Positions 45,017 to 54,771 are shown, numbered from the stretch's first letter. The stretch: 64,000 nt of DNA from Flavobacterium sp. SUN052 (GCF_028867935.1 NZ_JAPQNS010000001.1:1240001-1304000); one strand, 5' to 3'. The notes: generated from the sequence alone by a model not told the origin. Program-made: numbers and translations.

Positions 45017-46201
45017 ATGAGAAAAGGAATTTTACTTCTAACTGCATTGGCCTGTGGCGTCAGTGTTTACGCTGAAGATCCCGTTACCACTCCTAAAGCT
45101 GAAGGCGACGATAAAGGAAAATTTACTTTTTCCGGGTACATTGACTCGTATTATCTGGCTAATTTGAACAAACCAGCGTCTCGTTCTAACCTCGGCGCTG
45201 CCGGCACTGCCCGGGCTTTCGATCAGCGGGCTGGTCAATTTTCATTAGGACTTATCCAAACCAAAATCGGATATAGCACGGATAAAGCAGATGTGGTTGT
45301 TGACCTAACCTTTGGCCCTAACGCTGACCTTGGAAACTATGGTAACCTGATTGGGCCACTGGGACCAGGCGGAAGTTCAATTGCTATCAAACAAGCTTAT
45401 TTCAACTGGAAAGCCACTGATAAACTGACCTTTACCGTAGGACAATTTGGAACGCATATCGGCTACGAAGTAATCGACGCTCCAGTAAACTATAATTACT
45501 CGCTATCAAACCTATTCAACAACGGTCCTTTCTACCACGTTGGGGCTAAAGCAACATACGCTTTCTCTGATAAGGCATCGTTGATGCTGGGGGTTGTGAA
45601 CAACGTTGATGCCTTGTACGACAATAACCGCAAGAAAGGATTGATCGGACAGTTCTTCGTATCGCCTGCTGCCGGTTGGAACCTCTACATCAATGGTATT
45701 GTCAGCAACGAGGCAAACACTGATTCACTGGGTAATACACCAAGCGCCAGCTACGGTGTACTCGACCTGACCACAACTTACCAGATCTCCGAGAAATTCT
45801 TCCTGGGCCTGAATGCGGCTTATGGCTCACAGAAAGGAGACTATCAGGGCTATACATTCACAGACAAAGCAACGTCGTGGGGTGGAGTTGCCTTGTACAC
45901 AAACTACGCGGTAAGTAGCAATTTTGGTTTGGGCGCTCGCTACGAATATTTCGACAACAAAGGTGGAGCTCGTTTGCTGCGCAATCGGTTGGGTGCAGGT
46001 ACAAGTGTAAACTCGATCACGTTCACCGGAAATATCACGGCTGCTGATGGCCACTTGTTGATCAAGCCAGAGATCCGGGTTGACAGCTACGCCAAGCCTG
46101 CCCAGAGTGCCGAAGGAAATCTTCAGTTTGAAGACAGTAAAGGCAACTTTACGAAGAGTTCACAGACAACCGTTGGCATGGCCTTTATCTACAAGTTTTA
46201 A
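45017..46201 (+). CDS. Outer-membrane beta-barrel porin next to amtB
   Basis: From ATG 45017 the product has 394 residues and a signal peptide ending VSVYA (about residue 19). An AAAGGA sequence lies 7 bases before this ATG. The mature part alternates polar and hydrophobic residues in beta strands, has FSGYIDSYYLANLNKP at the start and ends in a terminal aromatic (FIYKF), as barrel proteins do. It matches the porin family seen before ammonium transporters in Bacteroidota (DUF1597/BBP2 type). It lies 33 bases before amtB on the same strand, so it may admit ammonium or another nitrogen compound across the outer membrane. Confidence 0.85.
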   Translation: MRKGILLLTALACGVSVYAEDPVTTPKAEGDDKGKFTFSGYIDSYYLANLNKPASRSNLGAAGTARAFDQRAGQFSLGLIQTKIGYSTDKADVVVDLTFGPNADLGNYGNLIGPLGPGGSSIAIKQAYFNWKATDKLTFTVGQFGTHIGYEVIDAPVNYNYSLSNLFNNGPFYHVGAKATYAFSDKASLMLGVVNNVDALYDNNRKKGLIGQFFVSPAAGWNLYINGIVSNEANTDSLGNTPSASYGVLDLTTTYQISEKFFLGLNAAYGSQKGDYQGYTFTDKATSWGGVALYTNYAVSSNFGLGARYEYFDNKGGARLLRNRLGAGTSVNSITFTGNITAADGHLLIKPEIRVDSYAKPAQSAEGNLQFEDSKGNFTKSSQTTVGMAFIYKF

Positions 46202-46234
46202 CCCTATACGTACAACAAAAACCTAAATTAACTC

Positions 46235-47569
46235 ATGCAAAAGCCCAATTACATTCCTCTAATTATACTGCTGGTAATTGCAGTGATTGGCATCCTGCCC
46301 CAATTTATGGCAGTGCCCACGCAAATCGTGACAGAAGGTATCAATTCTGGTGATACTGCCTGGATGCTTATTGCTACCGCTCTCGTATTGCTCATGACAC
46401 CTGGCCTAGCGTATTTCTACGGCGGGATGGTGAACAACAAAAACGTGATCTCAACCATGCTCCAAAGCTTCATCGCAATGGGTGTGATTTCACTAGTGTG
46501 GGTTGTTTGCGGATTTAGTCTGGCTTTTGGTGAGTCAATTGGAGGGTTTATTGGTAATCCGTCTACGTTCTTTATGTTCAATGGCGTAGTTGATGGAAAA
46601 CCCTGGTCATTAGCCGCTTCTATCCCCCTCGTTTTATTTGCGTTTTTCCAGTTGAAGTTTGCCGTTATCACGCCTGCCCTCGTCACGGGTTCAATGGCTG
46701 AGCGGATCAACTTCCGGTCGTATGTGTTGTTCATGATCCTGTTCTGCCTGTTCGTTTATGCTCCTTTGGCACACTGGACATGGCACCCAGACGGCTTCCT
46801 GTTTAAGTTGGGCGTGTTAGACTTTGCTGGTGGTACCGTAGTTCACATGTCGGCTGGTTGGGCTGCCCTTGCCGGTGCTTTGTACCTGAAGCGTCGCCGG
46901 ACGCATGCTGAAGCCATCGTTGCTCCACCTGCCAACATTCCATTTGTATTGTTAGGAACAGGTCTGCTGTGGTTCGGCTGGTTTGGTTTCAATGCCGGTT
47001 CGGCAGTTGGTGCATCACCGCTGGCTGCTATTGCCCTGGCAACTACAAACACAGCCGCAGCAGCTGCTGGTTTGGCTTGGGTGTTGTTCGACGCAGCGAA
47101 AGGTAAGAAAGTATCTGCTCTTGGATTTTGCATTGGTGCCGTAGTTGGTCTGGTAGCAATCACTCCGGCCGCTGGTTTTGTAACCATCCCAACGGCCATC
47201 TTTATTGGTGCCATTGCCGGTATCACCAGTAACTTCATTGCGCACCTCCGCACAAAAACTACGCTCGACGACACGCTCGACGTATTCCCTTGCCACGGCG
47301 TAGGTGGTATGGTTGGTATGGTTATGACGGGTGTTTTCGCGTCAAAAGGTATCAACGCAGCAGTTACGGTTGAAGGTCTGGCCTTTGGTGAAACCAGCCT
47401 GTTCTTTACACACATGATTGCCCTGGTAGTGGTGTCGGCATTTGCGTTTGTGATGTCGTATATCATGCTGAAAGTTACCGACATGATCCTGCCATTGCGG
47501 GTATCAGAAGCTGACGAGAAAGAAGGTCTTGACGTTAGCCAGCACGATGAATTCTTGATTGAAGCATAA
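46235..47569 (+). CDS. amtB: Ammonium transporter
   Basis: The 444-residue protein is a full Amt/MEP channel with eleven predicted helices. The twin pore histidines are His204 (GGTVVHMSAGW) and His354 (DVFPCHGVGGMVGM). The signature DFAGGTVVHMSAGWAAL is present. The first helix may be a cleavable or extra one (IPLIILLVIAVIGILP). No glnK gene is adjacent, although the two are usually paired; the upstream partner is the porin gene instead. Two terminators follow. Confidence 0.95.
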   Translation: MQKPNYIPLIILLVIAVIGILPQFMAVPTQIVTEGINSGDTAWMLIATALVLLMTPGLAYFYGGMVNNKNVISTMLQSFIAMGVISLVWVVCGFSLAFGESIGGFIGNPSTFFMFNGVVDGKPWSLAASIPLVLFAFFQLKFAVITPALVTGSMAERINFRSYVLFMILFCLFVYAPLAHWTWHPDGFLFKLGVLDFAGGTVVHMSAGWAALAGALYLKRRRTHAEAIVAPPANIPFVLLGTGLLWFGWFGFNAGSAVGASPLAAIALATTNTAAAAAGLAWVLFDAAKGKKVSALGFCIGAVVGLVAITPAAGFVTIPTAIFIGAIAGITSNFIAHLRTKTTLDDTLDVFPCHGVGGMVGMVMTGVFASKGINAAVTVEGLAFGETSLFFTHMIALVVVSAFAFVMSYIMLKVTDMILPLRVSEADEKEGLDVSQHDEFLIEA

Positions 47570-47584
47570 GGTTTAGCGGCAGAG

Positions 47585-47609
47585 CCACAGGTCATTACCC
47601 TGTGGTTTT
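47585..47609 (+). terminator. Terminator 1 after amtB
   Basis: CCACAG and CTGTGG are separated by a 9-base loop and followed by TTTTG. It lies 15 bases after the amtB stop. A second hairpin follows at 47620-47656. Confidence 0.65.
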
Positions 47610-47619
47610 GTTGTACTCG

Positions 47620-47656
47620 AGAAGCCGTTCGTCTTTGACGGGCGGTTTCTTTTTTT
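47620..47656 (+). terminator. Terminator 2 after amtB
   Basis: GCCGTTCGTC and GACGGGCGGT pair with several G-U contacts around a TTT loop and are followed by a run of T. It faces the convergent NtrY-like kinase gene. Confidence 0.65.
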
Positions 47657-47673
47657 ATTGGCATGTCAACAAA

Positions 47674-48957
47674 TTACTCTGTTGACCACTGTATGCTAAA
47701 CACCGTCCAGCCATCGGCCTGGGTCTGGAGCGAGAAACTGAAACCATGATTCAGTAATATCTCGCGGGTGAGTGTCAGGCCAATGCCTTGCCCTGTTGAT
47801 TTGGTGCTAAAAAAAGGATTGAAAAGGTTAGCAGCCACTGTATCAGAGATAGGTTGCCCATTGTTACGAACGAATAAAGCATGGGCGGTTAAGTACAAGT
47901 CAACAACCTGCCCAGACTGGCAGGCTTCGAGCGCATTCTTCGTAATATTGACCAACACCTGTTCCATCTGCCCGACATCAATGGGCAGGTTTACAGCCGT
48001 GTCGGGTAGGATAGCGGTGAGCGAAATACCCCGACCACTTGCCTGTGGCTGCATAAGCTGAACCACGTTTTGACAAAGAACACCTAGATCCGATAAGGCG
48101 ACGTGGGGCGACGGAAGCCGCACGACATCAGCAAACCGGCGCATAAACCCATTGAGTCGGTCATTTCGTTCAATGGCTACCCGAACAGCCTGTCGAACGT
48201 CAGGATCGTTTACTTCGGGCTCGGCAATGGTCAGAATCGAGTTTACGGCTCCGATGGAATTGTTCACTTCATGCGCCATCATGCGAATCACTTTACCATA
48301 AGCCTTTTTTTCGGTCTCAATGATTTCGGCCGTTAACTCCTCAATAAATAAGAACTGCCGCAAAAAGCCTTTATCGATGAATTTGCCGCGTAAAACCCGG
48401 TACGTTTCTACCCCCGTCAGCTTCACAATATGCGGCTGATCGGGGAGTAAAGCGCTCAGTTGAGTTAATAAGGGGTGCTGAATGGCCGACAGCGGTTTAT
48501 GCACTAGATCAACTTCAGACAGCTTCAGTAGTTGAAGCGCTTTAGGGTTTGCCGCCGACACGCGCTCGTCATAGTCGAAAATAAGCAGGGCAATGGGAGC
48601 CGCTTCGACCAATTTATCCAAAAAAAACTGCTGTTCTGCCTGCCGCGTACGTTCGGTACGCAATTGGTCGATCATCAGGTTATACACCCGAATCAGTTCA
48701 TCCACTTCATCATTGCCGGTCGCTACGAACTTTACAGTGAAGTCCTTGTCTTTGATGGCTTCAATACCTGAAGCGATAAACACGGAGGGTTGCTGAAAAG
48801 AACGATACAGCCGCACGGCCCAGTAAACCGATAAGGCAATCAACACCTCTGAGGCAATGAAATACGGCTCGTTTTCTTTTAATAGTTGAAACGTTAGCCC
48901 AATCAGCACGGCATGAACGGCAAGAATATAGAGGAGGTATCGGGTTCGGAATTTCAT
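47674..48957 (-). CDS. NtrY-like sensor histidine kinase
   Basis: The 427-residue protein has two membrane helices at residues 7-50, a HAMP-like linker, a PAS domain (about 110-210) and a kinase core. The phospho-acceptor His229 is in RMMAHEVNNSIG. The ATPase motifs are present as NITKNALEA, VRNNGQPI and STGQGIGLTL; the first box uses NNG rather than DNG. NtrY-type kinases pair with NtrC-type sigma-54 regulators. Such a regulator lies at 50123-51514 on the same strand, separated only by a divergent oxidoreductase gene, so they are likely partners. Confidence 0.9.
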   Translation of the reverse strand: MKFRTRYLLYILAVHAVLIGLTFQLLKENEPYFIASEVLIALSVYWAVRLYRSFQQPSVFIASGIEAIKDKDFTVKFVATGNDEVDELIRVYNLMIDQLRTERTRQAEQQFFLDKLVEAAPIALLIFDYDERVSAANPKALQLLKLSEVDLVHKPLSAIQHPLLTQLSALLPDQPHIVKLTGVETYRVLRGKFIDKGFLRQFLFIEELTAEIIETEKKAYGKVIRMMAHEVNNSIGAVNSILTIAEPEVNDPDVRQAVRVAIERNDRLNGFMRRFADVVRLPSPHVALSDLGVLCQNVVQLMQPQASGRGISLTAILPDTAVNLPIDVGQMEQVLVNITKNALEACQSGQVVDLYLTAHALFVRNNGQPISDTVAANLFNPFFSTKSTGQGIGLTLTREILLNHGFSFSLQTQADGWTVFSIQWSTE

Positions 48958-49016
48958 GGGTAAAGGATACGCCTATTTCGGTATATTGTCGATTATTTGA
49001 TTGATTCGATACTGCT

Positions 49017-50114
49017 ATGAACCGTCGTTTATTCCTGAGCCAGGCCGCCATTGGGACGGGTGCCCTGCTGAGCACCTCTGGTACGTTGTTGAGCAAGCCA
49101 TTTGCCGATCGTAAACTGGGTATTGCACTGGTGGGGCTTGGAACATACAGCACGCTTCAGTTAGGCCCGGCCCTGCAACAAACCGAGCATTGCCAACTGG
49201 CAGGCATTGTAACGGGTACCCCGTCGAAAGCTCAGGAATGGATGCAGAAATATAACATTCCGAAAGAGAATGTATATGATTACCAAACCTTCGACCGCAT
49301 CGCCGACAACCCGGCCGTCGACATTGTGTATGTGGTGCTGCCCAATTCAATGCATGCTGAGTACGTGATTCGGGCGGCAAAAGCGGGCAAGCACGTAATT
49401 TGCGAGAAACCGATGGGCCTTAACGTGCGTGAGTGCGAACAGATGATACAAGCCTGTCGGAAGGCAGGCGTGAAGTTGTCGGTTGGGTATCGGCTTTATT
49501 TTGAGCCTCATCATCTGGAAGTGCGTCGGCTGGCCCAGTCGAAAGAATTGGGAACAATAAAACTGATGGAAACCGCCCTTGGTTTTTCCATGGCCGATCC
49601 TAAATCGTGGCGGCTCAACAAGCAACTAGGCGGGGGAGGAGCCATCATGGATTTGGGGGTATATGCTATACAGGGCGCCCGCCGAACCATTGGCGAAGAC
49701 CCTGTTGCGGTGACGGCCCAGGGCTTTGTTCGGGATAAAGTGGTGTTCAAAGACATTTACGAAAGTATGTTTTTCCAAATGGAATTTCCCGGCGGAGCGC
49801 TATCCAGTTCATCTACCACTTACACTTCCTACGTGGACCGGCTCTATGCCACCACTGGCTATCAATGGTTTGGCCTGAAACCGGCCTTCAATGCAACCGG
49901 TGCTTCGGGCGAATCGTCAAAAGGGAAAATTGAATTGGTAACACCGGCTTTTCAGCAGATCCGGCAGATGGACGCTTTCGCCATGAACATCCGGGATAAT
50001 ACAGAGCCGATCGCATCGGGAGCTGAAGGAATGAAAGACATTCGAATTATTGAAGCCATTGTGCAGGCCGCCAACACCGGCCGACGGGTCGAAATCGACT
50101 GGAAACAGGCGTGA
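49017..50114 (+). CDS. Exported Gfo/Idh/MocA family oxidoreductase
   Basis: The 365-residue protein begins MNRRLFLSQAAIGTGALLS, a twin-arginine-like or Sec signal. The Rossmann domain (LGIALVGLGTYSTLQLG) and catalytic EKP motif (KHVICEKPMGLN) follow, and the C-terminal alpha/beta domain has KLSVGYRLYFEPHHLEVR and GGGAIMDLGVYAIQGAR. Relatives include glucose-fructose oxidoreductase, which carries tightly bound NADP and acts in the periplasm. The gene sits between the NtrY-like kinase (divergent) and the NtrC-type regulator (convergent), as if inserted between them. Confidence 0.9.
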   Translation: MNRRLFLSQAAIGTGALLSTSGTLLSKPFADRKLGIALVGLGTYSTLQLGPALQQTEHCQLAGIVTGTPSKAQEWMQKYNIPKENVYDYQTFDRIADNPAVDIVYVVLPNSMHAEYVIRAAKAGKHVICEKPMGLNVRECEQMIQACRKAGVKLSVGYRLYFEPHHLEVRRLAQSKELGTIKLMETALGFSMADPKSWRLNKQLGGGGAIMDLGVYAIQGARRTIGEDPVAVTAQGFVRDKVVFKDIYESMFFQMEFPGGALSSSSTTYTSYVDRLYATTGYQWFGLKPAFNATGASGESSKGKIELVTPAFQQIRQMDAFAMNIRDNTEPIASGAEGMKDIRIIEAIVQAANTGRRVEIDWKQA

Positions 50115-50122
50115 CAGCCCGT

Positions 50123-51514
50123 TCATTCCTCCGTGGAGTACGAAATTCCGTACTTATCTAATCGTCTGTACAAAGCAAACCGAGTGATGCCCAACGCACG
50201 GGCTACGTTGGCAATCCGGTTATGATGAAATGCCATGGCCCGCTCAATCATTTGCCGCTCCATCTGATCGAGAGTCATACTGCCCACAACGGGGAACGAG
50301 TTCAGAGACGATATGGTAGGAGTCGCGTTGTGCGGGAGGTGTTTCTCGAAATCGGGTATGGTGAGGAGATCTTCTGGTGAAAGGAGAACGGCCCGTTCCA
50401 CTAAGTTTTTGAGTTGCCGGATATTTCCGGGTAATGAAAGGCCCTTTAGCCACTGCTGTGCCTCTTTACTCACCCGCAAATTAGGTCGTCCATACAGCGA
50501 TTTCAGATTATCTGTGAAAAACGTAACCAGTCGGGGAATGTCGCCGGGACGTTCACGGAGGGCGGGCAAGCGAACGGTGATCAGGTTGATGCGGTAGTAC
50601 AAATCTTCGCGAAACGTACCGCGTTGCACCATCTCATCGAGGTTGCGGTTGGTGGCGCAAATCACGCGCACATCAGTTGATCGGGTTTTGCTGCTACCCA
50701 GTGGCTCAAACGTCCGGTCCTGCAATACCCGCAGTAATTTTACCTGCGCTGCCGGGTCCAGGTCGCCAATTTCGTCCAGAAAAATGCTGCCTTTGTTGGC
50801 CAGTTCAAAGCGACCCAATCGGTCCGATTTGGCATCGGTGAATGCTCCCCGCACATGCCCAAACAGTTCGCTTTCAAACAGAGTGCTTGAAATACCGCCC
50901 AGATTTACCTTGACGAATGGTTGCCGTTTGCGTCGGCTGTTCTGGTGAATAGCCTCGGCGACGAGCTCTTTACCGGTGCCGCTTTCCCCGGTAATCAGCA
51001 CGGGGGCATCGGTAGGGGCCACCCGCCCGATGGTGGTGAGAATTTCGAGTAGGGTAGGGTCTTCGCCAACGATATTATCGAACAGAAACTGCTGGTTCAA
51101 TTGCCGTCTACTTGCCGAAGCTGGTTCAGCCGAATTCAGGGCTACCCCCGCCAGCTTCATTGCCGTTCGAACAGACTGAGCAATATGGTCGTTTTGCCAG
51201 GGTTTGGTGATGAAATCGTTGGCTCCCGCTTTCATGCCCTGCACCGCTAGGTCAATACTGCCCCAGCCCGTGATCAAAATGACCGGTACGAGGGGCAGTC
51301 GCTCCCGAATGTAGCGTAACAACCGCAGCCCGTCGTCACCCGATGTTTCGACCGAGAAATTCATGTCGAGCAAAATAGCTTCCGGTGTTTCTTCATTCAG
51401 TACTTCCCGCGTCTCAAACGGCCCATCCGCCAGGCGCACAGTGAACCCATCTTTCCTGAAAAGCAGCGAAAGTGAGGTTTGAATGGCGGTATCGTCGTCG
51501 ATGATAAGGATCAT
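50123..51514 (-). CDS. NtrC-family sigma-54-dependent response regulator
   Basis: The 463-residue protein has a receiver (1-120, acidic Asp6-Asp8, phospho-acceptor Asp50 in AILLDMN), an AAA+ sigma-54 interaction domain (about 150-370) and a Fis-type helix-turn-helix (IANVARALGITRFALYRRLDKYG) at the end. Walker A is GESGTGKE. The sigma-54 contact loop reads GAFTDA rather than GAFTGA, a variant found in many family members. An upstream frame to 51598 only translates a repeat. It is the last gene of the efflux operon and probably activates the sigma-54-like promoter at that operon's start. The NtrY-like kinase at 47674 is the likely partner. Confidence 0.93.
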   Translation of the reverse strand: MILIIDDDTAIQTSLSLLFRKDGFTVRLADGPFETREVLNEETPEAILLDMNFSVETSGDDGLRLLRYIRERLPLVPVILITGWGSIDLAVQGMKAGANDFITKPWQNDHIAQSVRTAMKLAGVALNSAEPASASRRQLNQQFLFDNIVGEDPTLLEILTTIGRVAPTDAPVLITGESGTGKELVAEAIHQNSRRKRQPFVKVNLGGISSTLFESELFGHVRGAFTDAKSDRLGRFELANKGSIFLDEIGDLDPAAQVKLLRVLQDRTFEPLGSSKTRSTDVRVICATNRNLDEMVQRGTFREDLYYRINLITVRLPALRERPGDIPRLVTFFTDNLKSLYGRPNLRVSKEAQQWLKGLSLPGNIRQLKNLVERAVLLSPEDLLTIPDFEKHLPHNATPTISSLNSFPVVGSMTLDQMERQMIERAMAFHHNRIANVARALGITRFALYRRLDKYGISYSTEE

Positions 51515-51601
51515 AGTAAGCAGTTGGCAGTGAGCAGTGAGCAGTTGGCAGTCGCAAGCAGTATTAACGCGCAAGCCACTGCTCACTGCTACTGCCAACT
51601 G
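51515..51601. repeat. Palindromic intergenic repeat, family B copy 2
   Basis: AGTTGGCAGTGAGCAGTGAGCAGTTGGC (about 51521-51548) is inverted with few changes as GCCACTGCTCACTGCTACTGCCAACT (about 51575-51600). The middle holds ATTAACGC (51563-51570), shared with the copy at 40110-40182. It lies between the second permease and the response regulator of the operon. Confidence 0.75.
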
Positions 51602-52756
51602 TCATTCTTCATGAAGGGCTATTGCCGGTTGAACCATTGCCGCTTGTCGGCTGGGGAATAACGCACACAGGGTAACAATTCCGTAGATGATCAGCATGGC
51701 AATCAGAATGGCCGTCACGTAGGTGCCCGATTTAACGTCAAATACATTGAGCAAAGGAAACTGAGCAGCAAATAACAGCCCGATTAACAGCGCGAAGGTA
51801 GCTAATACCCATATTTCGCCGATGAACTGAGTAGAGATTCCGTTACCGGTTGCTCCTACCGCCCGACGTAATCCTATTTCACCCCGTCGTTTGGCTATGC
51901 TCAGATTCAACACACCGAATAAGCCGAGGGCGACATTGATCAGGAGGAAACTACAGACAATGAGGGCAATAATAATGGGAACGAGCACCAGGTTGTGCTG
52001 GTTTTTGCGCATATCGGAGAGGTAATCAACTTCTACACTCCAACCAGTCACCATAGCTGCTATGTCTTTGACTGCCCTGGCTTCAAAAGTCGCATCGGTT
52101 CCGGGTTTCACTTTGATCAGCATCGTATCAACCCAGGTCGCATCGGCCTTTGCCAATTCAAAAACAGCTGGTTCATTAGTCATAAATTCCCCCTTTGCTT
52201 TGAAATTATCGATCACGCCAATCACTTTGAACCGATCGTCAATGATTTTCGCTAACGGGTTTTCATTCTCGAACAGTTCTTCTTTGAGTTTCTGGTTAAT
52301 GACAATTGGCGTGTATTTACCGACACTATCGGCATTTCGGTACCAATACCCGACGGGTACTACAATGTCGAGTGTCTTCGCAAAATTCTCATCGGTAGTG
52401 TAAAAGTCCGCGAGTACTTTCCGCTTTTTATACTCGATACCGTTGTTTGTTTGACTTGTCGAAAATGGAACGTTGCTACCCATTCGAGAAACCGACTCTA
52501 CTTCGGGATAGGCCTTCAATCGTTGCTGTATCCGTAGCAGTTTATCGGCGATCCCAACTGTATCCTGGTTAGCCTTCAGGCTAATGGCCCAGACTTTTTC
52601 GTAACTGAAACCCAGGGGTTCTCTGTACTTTCCAACATTCAAAACAACCAGTGTTGCCAGTCCGAAAAGCACCATAAACGACGCCCAGATCTCTACAATT
52701 AGCAGAGCATGCGTCTTCTTTTTATTCCAGATTAATTTAAAGAGATGCGTAATCAT
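51602..52756 (-). CDS. ABC transporter permease, MacB/FtsX type (second permease)
   Basis: The 384-residue protein has one N-terminal helix, a periplasmic core domain (about 45-240) and three C-terminal helices with the FtsX-type phrase LNLSIAKRRGEIGLRRAVGATGNGI. It resembles half of a MacB-type efflux or lipoprotein transporter. It would pair with the other permease upstream and the LolD-type ATPase. A palindrome made of AAAGAGTGAAAGAG and CTCTTTCACTCTTT lies between the two permease genes. Confidence 0.9.
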   Translation of the reverse strand: MITHLFKLIWNKKKTHALLIVEIWASFMVLFGLATLVVLNVGKYREPLGFSYEKVWAISLKANQDTVGIADKLLRIQQRLKAYPEVESVSRMGSNVPFSTSQTNNGIEYKKRKVLADFYTTDENFAKTLDIVVPVGYWYRNADSVGKYTPIVINQKLKEELFENENPLAKIIDDRFKVIGVIDNFKAKGEFMTNEPAVFELAKADATWVDTMLIKVKPGTDATFEARAVKDIAAMVTGWSVEVDYLSDMRKNQHNLVLVPIIIALIVCSFLLINVALGLFGVLNLSIAKRRGEIGLRRAVGATGNGISTQFIGEIWVLATFALLIGLLFAAQFPLLNVFDVKSGTYVTAILIAMLIIYGIVTLCALFPSRQAAMVQPAIALHEE

Positions 52757-52761
52757 GATGT

Positions 52762-52820
52762 AAAGAGTGAAAGAGTAAATGAACGAAAGAGTGATGCATT
52801 GGTACGCTCTTTCACTCTTT
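52762..52820. repeat. Inverted repeat between the two permease genes
   Basis: AAAGAGTGAAAGAG is inverted as CTCTTTCACTCTTT with an intervening AT-rich loop. It sits in the 62-base gap inside the operon and may form an mRNA hairpin that lowers expression of the downstream permease and regulator. Confidence 0.55.
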
Positions 52821-54066
52821 AAGATTTAAGTGCTTCGGCAATAGTTAGTTTTGCCATTCGCAGGGCAGGTAACACACCCGAAAGCAAACCAAAAAGCAGG
52901 CAAATGAAAAAGCTGATTAAAAAGACATTCAGATTGATAGTTAAATCAGCGTAAGCAATCATGCCACTGGTGTTTATCAAATGAATGACTATCGTTGTCA
53001 GGCCTAAGGCAATGATGCCGCCAATAAGGGTAATGAAAATATTCTCAACGATAAACTGCCACACGAGAGTTTGGACGGGTGCGCCAAAGGCTTTCCGAAT
53101 CCCAATTTCTGAGGCTCGTTCCATAATCCGACTGACGTTAATATTCACTAAGTTGATAGCCGGCAAGCCCATTAACATGAAAAGAACAAATGAAATGACA
53201 CCAAAAAAAATGGTCTTTAATCCGGAATTGCCTTCCATAATGGGTGTTAAAAAATTATCCAGATAGGACTCACTTTTCACTTCCAGTAGTGAGTATTTAA
53301 ATCCATCTTGGATACCGGGTAATGGAATCCTGTCGATATGTCTCTGAAACTCTTCCTGAATGGTGGGCAAGTCAGATTTCTTTTTTCCTAATATCATCGC
53401 CACATAACCGCCCCTTAACCCGGTGGTACGGTAATTACTTTTGGGCGCAGTGTACGGAAAGAAAACATCCGCATAAGTGAATGGCCGGGTGAAGGGACTG
53501 GCTTTTACTACGCCAATGATTCTGTAATGAATAGTTTCTATTTCAATGTCCTTACCAATCACTGGTTCAGACGCGTTTTCAAAATATTGCTTTTTTAAGT
53601 CGTCCGTGATCACGGCCACCTGATCTCCATTGGTAATATTCTGTTCATTATAGGGTTTACCTTCCAGAAATTCAAAGTCGGTTACTTGCCAGAAGTCAGC
53701 ATCGGTAAATTTTGTATTGAGTTTAATTTTCTGCGAACCAACGTAGGCATTCGAGCTATTAATAAAGGTGGTAATCGTTACCCGCTCAGGCGTTTTTAAT
53801 GATTTGGCATAGTCAGTCAAAAATTTAAAACTCATGGGCCCTGACATATTCGACGTTCGGCTCGAATCCTGCTGCCGCATTTGCATGACATACAGCATTC
53901 GATCTCGCTTATTTTCAGGATAATGGCTCCCAATTAGGTGGTCGAGAAACGACGTAAGCACCATCAGCACCGTTAGTGTAAGGCTGATGCCGAACAGCGT
54001 GATGAAGGTATAGAACGGATGTCTTAGTAATACCTTCCAGGCAATTTTTATGTAGTTGGTTATCAT
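52819..54066 (-). CDS. ABC transporter permease, MacB/FtsX type (first permease)
   Basis: The 415-residue protein has an N-terminal helix (HPFYTFITLFGISLTLTVLMVL), a MacB periplasmic core domain (about 50-270) and three C-terminal helices with VNISRIMERASEIGIRKAFGAPVQTLVWQF. It is divergent in sequence from the second permease, so the transporter is probably a heterodimer. It starts 4 bases after the stop of the ATPase gene, indicating tight coupling. Confidence 0.92.
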   Translation of the reverse strand: MITNYIKIAWKVLLRHPFYTFITLFGISLTLTVLMVLTSFLDHLIGSHYPENKRDRMLYVMQMRQQDSSRTSNMSGPMSFKFLTDYAKSLKTPERVTITTFINSSNAYVGSQKIKLNTKFTDADFWQVTDFEFLEGKPYNEQNITNGDQVAVITDDLKKQYFENASEPVIGKDIEIETIHYRIIGVVKASPFTRPFTYADVFFPYTAPKSNYRTTGLRGGYVAMILGKKKSDLPTIQEEFQRHIDRIPLPGIQDGFKYSLLEVKSESYLDNFLTPIMEGNSGLKTIFFGVISFVLFMLMGLPAINLVNINVSRIMERASEIGIRKAFGAPVQTLVWQFIVENIFITLIGGIIALGLTTIVIHLINTSGMIAYADLTINLNVFLISFFICLLFGLLSGVLPALRMAKLTIAEALKS

Positions 54067-54070
54067 AAGA

Positions 54071-54760
54071 TTAATTCGTTTGAAGTACCGAATCGCCTAC
54101 CATCGAGCCATCGAATAAGCGCACGAGCCTGTGAGTCTTTTTAGCCATTGTTTCATCGTGCGTTACCATGATGATGGTGCTGCCATCGTCGTTCAGCTTT
54201 TGCAGAATGGCCATGATTTCGTTGCCCATGGCGCTGTCGAGGTTACCAGTAGGCTCATCGGCCAGAATAATCGATGGACGGCCCACAATGGCCCGCGCAA
54301 TAGCGACGCGTTGTTTCTGCCCTCCCGACAGTTGACTCGGAAAATGTTTCATCCGGTTGCTTAATCCCACTTTCTCAAGGGCCTCCTGCGCCAATTGCCG
54401 ACGCGACGGCCCAGAATCATCACCTTTCCGGTAGAGTAGGGGAATCTCCACGTTATCCAGCACAGACAGGTCGTTGATGAGGTGGAAGCTTTGGAAAATG
54501 AAGCCTATTTTCTGATTGCGTAACCGGGCCAGGTCCTTGTCACGGTATTGCGTAACGGGTTGTCCACCAATGTCGATCTGCCCCGCGCTGGGAACATCAA
54601 GCAAACCCATCATGTTCAACAGGGTCGATTTGCCGCAGCCACTCGGCCCCATGATGGAGACAAATTCACCCGCCCGGATATGCAGGTTAATGTTGGTCAG
54701 GGCCAGCGTTTCAATTGAACTGGTGCGATAGACCTTTTCGATGTTTTTGAGTGAAATCAT
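54071..54760 (-). CDS. ABC transporter ATPase, LolD/MacB type
   Basis: From ATG 54760 the product has 229 residues. Walker A is GPSGCGKST, the signature is [14 protein letters not shown], and Walker B is [12 protein letters not shown]. The frame can be extended to 54817, but those residues translate a palindromic repeat, so I reject that start. It drives the two adjacent permeases. Together with HlyD and TolC genes upstream it forms a tripartite exporter. Confidence 0.95.
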   Translation of the reverse strand: MISLKNIEKVYRTSSIETLALTNINLHIRAGEFVSIMGPSGCGKSTLLNMMGLLDVPSAGQIDIGGQPVTQYRDKDLARLRNQKIGFIFQSFHLINDLSVLDNVEIPLLYRKGDDSGPSRRQLAQEALEKVGLSNRMKHFPSQLSGGQKQRVAIARAIVGRPSIILADEPTGNLDSAMGNEIMAILQKLNDDGSTIIMVTHDETMAKKTHRLVRLFDGSMVGDSVLQTN

Positions 54761-54771
54761 GGTTGTTTGGA

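Noticed and set aside
46843..47664. A 273-codon open frame on the strand opposite amtB
   Set aside because: It is the mirror of the amtB coding frame; its residues are low in complexity and show no domain, while amtB is an unmistakable gene.
51515..51598. Longer N terminus for the NtrC-type regulator
   Set aside because: The extra residues come from the family B repeat; receivers begin with MILIIDDD.
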